This document shows, one piece after another, positions 57,325 to 64,000 of a stretch of DNA of 64,000 bases. Origin of the DNA: Epiperipatus broadwayi. Its lineage: Eukaryota > Onychophora > Udeonychophora > Euonychophora > Peripatidae. Positions within the stretch are counted from its first letter, which is position 1, and every line of letters starts with the position of its first letter. Under the pieces are notes generated by a model. The model did no database searches and was not told the DNA's origin. It worked only from the letters and a program-made list of their open reading frames with translations. Made by a program: the position numbers and the translations under genes. The DNA is taken from the NCBI GenBank assembly GCA_028023455.1, contig JAQFVV010006705.1, positions 188,001 to 252,000 on the forward strand. The letters are read 5' to 3'.

Positions 57325-58170
57325 GATCAAACTAATACCATTGAACTTTCAGTCAGAGTTCTTTTTTAAAGTATTCAAAATGTATTAACATATCTATCAT
57401 AAATATTTAAAAAAAAAGTTTGAAATTTTGCCTAAGAAAGACAAAAATGTTAACTACCCCTTGAGCATAGCTATTTTTTTTATTACTGTAATTTATCTGG
57501 TAGTAATTTTTAACCATTTTATATATATATACACACACACCATTCAGTTAATATGATAAAGTAAAAAATGTCGATTGAGGAGAAATGAAAAAAACCTTGG
57601 ATTTACTTGTTATAGCCTTCTAGGATCAGTTATTTAAATTGCATAGCAGTATCTTGGAAGCATATACACTGTAATGGGGTTTGGTGGTGGAGACGAATTG
57701 AGCAAAGAATATCCAAACCATTCGTTAGTTACACTATTTTTAACTATACATAGTATACAGAAATAATGTATTGCCTAACTTCAACTTTCAACTGAAATAA
57801 AAGAGTTTAGGACAGACAGGAGTTGAATAACTGTTAGAAGCATAAGGACAATATGATGATGTTGATTTAAATTTATTACCTTACCACATTCTCTTGAAGA
57901 ATTGTGGGGAAATGTTTACCTTCCCCTGCTTGCACACATTGGAGATTGTTTCTGGTTTGCTTCAGAATATTCCATCTGGTATGTCCAATGACCAGACAGT
58001 CTTTTTTCCTGAACGGATATCTTCAATCTTTCCAGATACTTCACTTTTTTAGAAATGCAAAACTCATTGCAGTTTGGCAATTATTTAAATTATAGTTTCT
58101 CAATATAAAAGTTCAGTTCTTGCAATTCTCTTTAAATTTTACTCTCTGTTTTTACTTTTATATAATTTCC
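57325..58170. other. AT-rich DNA without recognised genes
   Basis: No repeat partner found. The 63-codon frame at 57904-58095 has no recognisable domain. Confidence 0.35.
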
Positions 58171-58177
58171 AACTATG

Positions 58178-58448
58178 TATCATCATCATCAACAACCCTT
58201 ATCAATCCCCTGCAGGATGAAAGTCTCTCCAAGTTCAATCCATGTTCTCTAATCTTTAGCTTCTCTTCTCCACATCTCCCCTGCACACTTTCTTATTTCA
58301 TCCATCCATCTCAAATGTGGTCTCTTTCTGGGTCTTTTACAATCTCTTGGAATCCCGTTTAAGATTTCAATTGTCCCTCTGTTATCATCTCTTCTAGCAA
58401 TATGTCCAGCCCAACTCCACTTCAATCTTTTAATTTTTTCAATGACGT
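58178..58448 (-). pseudogene. RTE-type LINE 3' end (second copy)
   Basis: Reverse complement of the 12.1-12.4 kb remnant: the minus strand encodes LKWSWAGHIARRDDN, WIPRDCKRP and the final W..L region, and ends in GATGATGATGATAC at 58178-58190. Frame disruptions exist (the W-rich tail and DNRGTIEI-like part are in different frames). Same family, opposite orientation, different truncation. Confidence 0.78.
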
Positions 58449-58499
58449 AGGTTATAATATTGAAATTAAGTATTTGCTGTGGATCAATTGTAGCTATAG

Positions 58500-59290
58500 A
58501 TGAGAAAAAAACATTTAAATTTAATATTGGTCTCCCAGAAGATTCCCCAGATTTTCATTAGGAAGACTTCAAAAAATGTACATGTAGCCAAGTTTCAAAC
58601 AAGCTCACATCTTGGTGCATCATTGAAACTCATACACTAGACTATTTTAGTGCTCCATCTTAAATTTCCAATGACAGTAAAGTTCTTCCACAATATGCTT
58701 TGATATTGCAGTCAATGACGGTTTCTTGCAAAAATATTTATTTTTCTTCTTTACTTCTATTTGCTTTTCTGGTTAATTATCATGATTTTCACGTGTATGA
58801 ATTCAGTTGTCAACTGCATTTCTCCCAAAAGTCGATCTGATTTTTTTTTGATATTATTTAAATATTTCTTTTAAGCTATGATGTAATAAAATGAAACAAC
58901 AACTATATAATTAAAAAAAAAAAAAAACAATTTTACTGTACCTGTCTATTTTTCAAAAGTTAATCACTTAATTATAACCCATTAAGTTAATTATCATTTA
59001 TTTACTTTGAAATGTAAAAATATAAATTTATAAAACCTGTCACAAAATAACATATAATTCAATTTGTATTTAACACTTATTTTATTTTAACTAAAAAAAA
59101 TACTCATTTATATTGTAGGTCTGCTCAAGTTTATTTAATCTTTGATATTTGATTTAATACTAATATTTAATCTTTATTTTCAAACAATTATATATGTATA
59201 TTTTGTTTATATTCATTTTTATTTTTAAATTTTAAACATATATATATGCACACACTAAATAAAAGATACACATTTACCTATTTCTCCCAT
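58500..59290. other. AT-rich DNA without recognised genes
   Basis: Nothing beyond A/T runs was supported here. Confidence 0.35.
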
Positions 59291-59299
59291 TTTTTCTTT

Positions 59300-60660
59300 T
59301 AAATCATATGAACTGACAGAGACTAACTTTTTAACTAACTGCTGAAAAAAAAATGTGATGAGATATAAAATGGTTCATTTATATATGCCCAGAAACGCAT
59401 TTCCTCCCTTCAAAACCCTTACATATCCCAGTAAACTCATTTATTTTTTCTCCTTACAATCGAATTATTTTTCCAGATTTTTTCATTTCCCTTTTTCCTT
59501 CTATCTCATTTTAAAAAGCAGTTTTAATAGGCATTAATTTGTCCTTATATTCTCCAATTTTGACCTACAAACCTGAAAGTTTTATTTTTTTTTTTTGCAT
59601 TTAAATTTCTCCCACCCTTCATTACATTTGTCATGATTGTCTTCCAACATTTGATATTTCAAAAATAAATGTTCACTACCCTCTTTCTCTACCATTTTCA
59701 CATTAGCTATATATACTATCCAAATTCTTATTTCATTTTTGCCTTGTTATAATGTTTAAAGCCCATGCTCTTGTACCGAATAACAATAAGTTCCCTTTAA
59801 TCTTATCATACACTCTTTATATTTTATAAACTTTTTATTTTTATGTAACTTCAAACTTTTTTTTCTTTCATTTTCTAAAACTCTCTTCTTTTCTAATCAA
59901 CTGGATTTATTCCTTTAACTATTTCTCATAATTATGCAACTACGATACATTTTTTCATATTTGTTGGGGTGGGGTATCTATCTTTTGACTTTGCATATCA
60001 TAAAACTTTTCTCATCCAATGTATTGGTTTTCCTCTTCACATGAAATAATTAAATAATATTTTTATTCATTTATTTTCATGATTCCTATATATAAACTTA
60101 CCAAACATTTTAAATTTCTTTTTATTTATCTTACTAAAAAGAAATCCAATTCCTTTCATTCTGAATAGTCTATGCACTGTCCACTGGTTACCATCCAATG
60201 TATTTTGACTTACATTCTTTTTGTATTCTGTCTAAACATTTTGGACCTCACTTGGCCAGTATAAAGTAAATCATTTCCAAATGTTGAACAAACCCCATCA
60301 TTCTTTCCAAATAATTTTTACATATCTAATATTATATGAGAAATGTTAAATTTTTAATCAATCTCATTTTACTTTCTGCTTTTTTTTCAACTGTTATTCC
60401 CAACTAAGTGCACAATTCCTTTTTCCACTTAACCAAGTACCTTAATACCTACACTCATCTATTTCTTCAAAGCAATTTCATTTTCTTTCCTTCAGTTTTA
60501 TCCCACCTGTTAAATATTAAAATCTTTAGATTTTTCTTTATTGGATTTCATTTTCAATTTATTGCTACATCTCCACAACTTCTCTATAAATAATAATTCC
60601 ATCTCTTTTACATTATTTGCAAAAAATTTCCATATCATAAAATGCGCTCATATATAGTAC
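59300..60660 (-). pseudogene. Heavily decayed LINE, RT palm to C-terminus (copy B)
   Basis: Near 60648 the minus strand reads FFANNVKEMELLFIEKLW and then SNKLKMKSNKEKSK, the sequence that follows the FADD palm motif in LINE RTs. Further along (about 59640) VNIYF... HLFLKYQMLEDN resembles the HLFL.C zinc-knuckle. Frames are broken every few dozen codons. The plus strand is correspondingly T/C-rich, which gives spurious Phe/Ser frames. Confidence 0.55.
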
Positions 60661-60828
60661 ATATATTCTCTTTCTTCCAGTTAAAGTAATCCATTCCTAT
60701 TTAATCTTTCTTCATCTCGACCTCCATGTGATATGATGCACTGTGACTTCTCCTTAAACGGAGTCAGGAGTCTCTCAGCAACTATGCCCAGAGAAAACTG
60801 TTAGCCACTTTACCTTCCGTTCCCCACT

Positions 60829-61161
60829 CTAAGTTTTCCCATATTCTGCTCCATCCCATTTCCACAACATAATCTGTGTCAACTCTATGGCTTTTATATC
60901 TAAATCCCTCTTATCTTTCCCCAAACCCAGCATAAAAAACAATAATCCACTTTCTGTATAATCACTTTTTTCATATTTATTCTTCCATAACTTCACTATT
61001 TGTACCCTTTCTGTTTTCAAGCATTTACATTCAATTAACAAATGCCTAATATTTTTTATTCCTTCCTCACACAATTTACAGACTAAATCACTCATATTTT
61101 TCCATTTATATGTATATTCTCTTGTTGCTAAAGTTATTATCCATAAACTGCAACCTATCAA
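60829..61161 (-). pseudogene. LINE C-terminal zinc-knuckle fragment (copy A)
   Basis: A 110-codon frame with TYKWKNMSDLVCKLCEEG and IRHLLIEC, i.e. C-x2-C-x8-H-x4-C of the zf-RVT domain, then GLLFFMLGLGKDKRDLD. The displayed start is a TTG; an in-frame stop lies three codons upstream. It continues, after a gap, the palm fragment at 61440-61540. Confidence 0.7.
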
Positions 61162-61429
61162 ACATTTTCATTTTACTTTTACCTCCAAACTTATAAAAAT
61201 TCGGTGCTGCTCTCTAGCGTTTAAAATCGACATTTCAATTCAGGATCATTTCATAAGAGATAATTAAAACAAGTTTAAACTTTTTTATTTTTATAAATGT
61301 TTTTGTTTTTACTGTATGAAAATAAATTGTATTTTTCTGATGAAAATCTATATAAATAACAATTGCATATATCTCCATACGCAGTAAAATTTTTAATTTT
61401 TAAAAATCTGTAGAGCGAAATTATTCTTT

Positions 61430-61545
61430 GTGTAATTTTTTCATTTTCACGTTTATTCCCATCTCTCCTCACTTCTTAATAATAACTCCATCTCTTCTAC
61501 ACTTTTCCCCCAAAATGTCATATCATTGGCAAAAGGCCCGCGGGG
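61430..61545 (-). pseudogene. LINE RT palm-motif fragment (copy A)
   Basis: In one minus frame: PFANDMTFWGKSVEEMELLL then RSEERWE. This matches the FADDM....VEEME block of LINE RTs with the first catalytic Asp changed to Asn, and parallels FFANNVKEMELLF of copy B at 60.65 kb. So copies A and B are two fragments of one family in the same orientation. Confidence 0.6.
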
Positions 61546-61654
61546 GAAGAAATACGAACGTAATAATTCAATGCTGTTCTGTAAATAATGCTCAAAAAAT
61601 ATTTGATCTAAAATGTTAACATGAAATTATTACAGTGTATATAATAATAGAAAG

Positions 61655-61735
61655 TATTTGTGGTGCAACTGCAATTCATATGCTTGCCAAGCCTAAAACC
61701 TGGGTTCGAATCCAGGGTGACTAAACTTTTTTTCA
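61655..61735 (+). mobile_element. tRNA-like SINE head or tRNA relic
   Basis: GTGGTGCAACTGCAATTCATATGC, then CCTGGGTTCGAATCCAGG, an intact T-arm with perfect B box GGTTCGAATCC and stem CCTGG/CCAGG. The A-box half is weak and the anticodon arm unclear. A run of T follows at 61728. Likely a SINE or tRNA pseudogene. Confidence 0.5.
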
Positions 61736-62109
61736 GTAATCTCGGATCCTTAACAATTCCATTATCTGATCTGCAAATGGGTATATACTTTTTAGCTAGA
61801 AAATAAAGAATGTGTAGAAAACCTGTCCTATTCTTACGATCTAACAATTGGTAAATTATTGAGCACTGTTTCCTTTTTCATTATTCCTCTATGAGAAGTT
61901 GTTAGAAAAGCGTTTAGCCTGTTATTGTTGTTATTTTTTCTGCCTATATCATAACAACAACAACATTTTTTTACCAAGACTTTTCGGACTCCAGATAAGA
62001 TAATCAAAACAATAAATTATTTAAAAATTAGAAATGCTTGTAATAAAAAAAGAAAACCATTTTATAATGTTATTTATCTCTCTCTATCTCCTACAAAAAA
62101 AAATCCTTG

Positions 62110-62370
62110 TGCAATATATATTATACTTTGATTTACAAGTGTCAAATATTTTCCAACTTACAATTTTGATACCAACTATTTCAGATAATTATATTTATGA
62201 TTACTAGTAATCATTTAATAAATAAAGATTATTCGTAGTCTTTTTATAAACTATAAATCTTAATTAAAGATTAATCTATTAATATTTTAAACACGTGAAA
62301 TAACTAATTTGATATTGATAAATACTGAGCAAATGATGATGTGTTAGAGATTATGATCTTGGAAAACTGG
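62110..62370 (+). repeat. Dispersed repeat with group R edge
   Basis: Matches 54095-54255 in direct orientation, then at 62310-62360 GATAAATACTGAGCAAATGATGATGTG matches the 5' flank of the 54.4-kb R element. The HHR itself is missing (GGAAAACTGGGAATTTC in its place). Confidence 0.5.
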
Positions 62371-62559
62371 GAATTTCTCATCAACCGCGTCTTGGTGGGT
62401 CATTTTCGAGATTCTTTATATATATATGTTCTAAGAAAGTGTAGTGAACTGAAAATTTTAAATATGCATATATATTCATTTGATTAAATGGTTTCAACTT
62501 GAGTGCATACCTATAAATAAAATTATAGCACTAGTTTATAAATCACTCTCTTGTTATTA

Positions 62560-62650
62560 GAAGCATCCCGTAGAGAGGCAATACTTTTATTTATCTTTTT
62601 CACATGTATGTGGTCATGTGTATCGGTTGTATAAGATGGAGTGGATGACT
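62560..62650 (+). mobile_element. Group R fragment
   Basis: TTTATTTATCTTTTTCACATG, TGTGGTCATGTGTATC and AAGATGGAGTGGATGA follow the order seen just after the HHR in group R copies at 1.5 and 53.2 kb. The HHR part is not present. Confidence 0.5.
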
Positions 62651-62654
62651 GAAG

Positions 62655-64000
62655 AGAACTTCTTATCATCCAAATATCTTCTTCTTAGTCCTAAATATTT
62701 TCAAACTGAAGCACATTGTAATGTTAGGTTAGCCAGACCTATTTATTTATTTTTTTAATTATATATATATATATAATAACTAATAATTTAATGTCACTAG
62801 CAGTGTTTGTGGTCTCTTACTTAGTAATATAGCTACTTTTATTTTTATTTTTTTTATGGATTATTTGTAAGATTTATAATTTTATCGATATGAATATGGA
62901 TTAATCTTGGTGACATCTTCATAGTACAGTGGAATGATAATGTTTGAAAATGATGATAACTTGAGCCACTAACAATGAATTTATCATATTTGGATGTATT
63001 ATTTATTATGCTAGTAAATGTGATGATAACAATGTAATTGCATGAAATCCAATGCATCATTTGCTGGGGAATATTTTCTTGCTTATCACTGCCTTACTTT
63101 CTTCTGCACACTTCATATTATTATAACATCCATGTTTTGGGTGATCAAGCATATACACATGCATTATCTTTTGTATTGGCCATCAAAAATTCCTTTTATT
63201 CTATACTGACAGAATTATTTAACATTTGATTAATATTTAGAGAAATAATCTTGAATTTTTGATATAGGTATATACACCTTGCTCATTTTTTCAAGGATTG
63301 CCTATAGAGACTTGGTATTATTTAGATCATGTGATCATGTGCATTATTATTATATCTTTCAAAATTTTTACATGAACTGGAGCATTATTTGGAAGATGAT
63401 AATGCTGAGTACATAATGCATATACTATTAAATGAGCTTGATTTTTACAATGTTACCTTAATAGTAACATGCATAATGTATTCATACATTTATAAAGGTT
63501 AACCCATTTATATTCCAGTTTTGATGAAATATTCTAATGATTGAAACCAATATAAACTGTAATTTATCAAACCCGAAATAAAATATTTCCCATGATTCTT
63601 TATTAAGCTCTAACAAAATGATGTCGCTGCTTTTACATCACAGTATTTATACCAGAAATCAAGGGCTTTGGAACTGAAACTGAGCCATAAACGAAGAATC
63701 AGTTGTTTACTCACTTAACAAGTCATGTGACATTCAAGCACTGGAAGTAATTGGTCGAGCTTTGATAGAAAGATCTACGGCCCTCAAGTCATTTATTCTT
63801 CCATAACCCAGGTTTTTATAAACAATAAAATGTTTGAATTCATATTAATTCTATGATAAACAACAACCTTATAAACATGATTCTACTTTCTGTTTACCAA
63901 ATACCAACCCCACTCTTAAGATTGTTCATTTTTGGATATGGATACTTCATCTAACCATATCTAATAATCTGACTTCTTTAAATCTCTTGCCATAATCTTG
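62655..64000. other. AT-rich DNA without recognised genes
   Basis: TCATGTGA-type motifs occur at 63328-63341 (ATCATGTGATCATGTG) and 63722 (AAGTCATGTGACATTC), possibly element ends, but no HHR or arms were found. No frame with recognisable similarity. Confidence 0.4.

Overview
This window is AT-rich DNA of a metazoan (probably an invertebrate; the clade cannot be fixed from the sequence). No conserved multi-exon host gene is visible. Most long open frames are translations of microsatellites or of transposon remnants. The annotation is therefore a catalogue of mobile elements, and the main result concerns their content.

The dominant signal is a set of small non-coding elements that carry hammerhead-ribozyme (HHR) motifs in type I order: stem I, CUGANGA, stem II, GAAA, very short stem III, cleavage triplet, stem I. 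Three sequence groups are present. Group A (about 3.0-4.2, 11.4 and 8.0 kb) has a 456-nt repeat unit. Group B (18.9, 26.7, 28.2, 35.0, 45.0, 49.9 and 54.6 kb) forms inverted dimers. Group R (1.5, 6.2-6.9, 22.6, 30.5-31.4, 53.2, 54.4 kb) looks like an ordinary SINE at first sight. Several HHRs have all core bases and pairing stem I strands, with an internal loop in stem I. The best are at 45083-45139 (-), 45289-45346 (+), 3601-3660 (+), 4057-4116 (+), 19046-19105 (-), 28747-28808 (+), 53199-53257 (+) and 30883-30945 (-). Copies occur as head-to-tail dimers (456, 473, 315, 406 and 143 nt periods) and as head-to-head foldbacks, and several are bounded by 9-13 bp direct repeats that I read as target-site duplications. 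This matches what is known of metazoan retrozymes, HHR-bearing non-autonomous retroelements thought to use Penelope-like element (PLE) machinery.

PLE remnants are present: a reverse-transcriptase/GIY-YIG fragment at 14945-15875 (-), and two head-to-head copies of a PLE C-terminus at 45.5-46.5 kb. Other elements: RTE-type LINE 3' ends ending in GATG repeats (12.0-12.4 kb +, 58.2-58.4 kb -), a LINE C-terminus with a (TAA)n tail (52.3-53.1 kb +), two decayed LINE fragments in tandem (59.3-61.5 kb -), a candidate LINE or retrocopy with 5' and 3' ends (41.2-42.4 kb +), a decayed mariner with terminal inverted repeats (29.2-30.0 kb -), tRNA-like SINE heads (Val-like at 10.9-11.1 kb, Lys-like at 14.3-14.7 kb, Arg-like at 57.2 kb, another at 61.7 kb), several other foldback/MITE-like elements, and long microsatellites (TA, TAA/TAG, CTA/CTG, TATC/TGTC).

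Region by region: 0-9 kb foldbacks plus group A and R elements; 9-16 kb SINEs, RTE and PLE; 17-31 kb foldbacks, group B elements, mariner and an R foldback; 31-44 kb mostly unassigned AT-rich DNA with one LINE-like copy and a more base-balanced island; 44-56 kb the densest cluster of group B, R, PLE and LINE insertions with microsatellites; 56-64 kb LINE relics and tRNA-like heads. All calls come from reading the sequence by eye; no database search or RNA folding was run.
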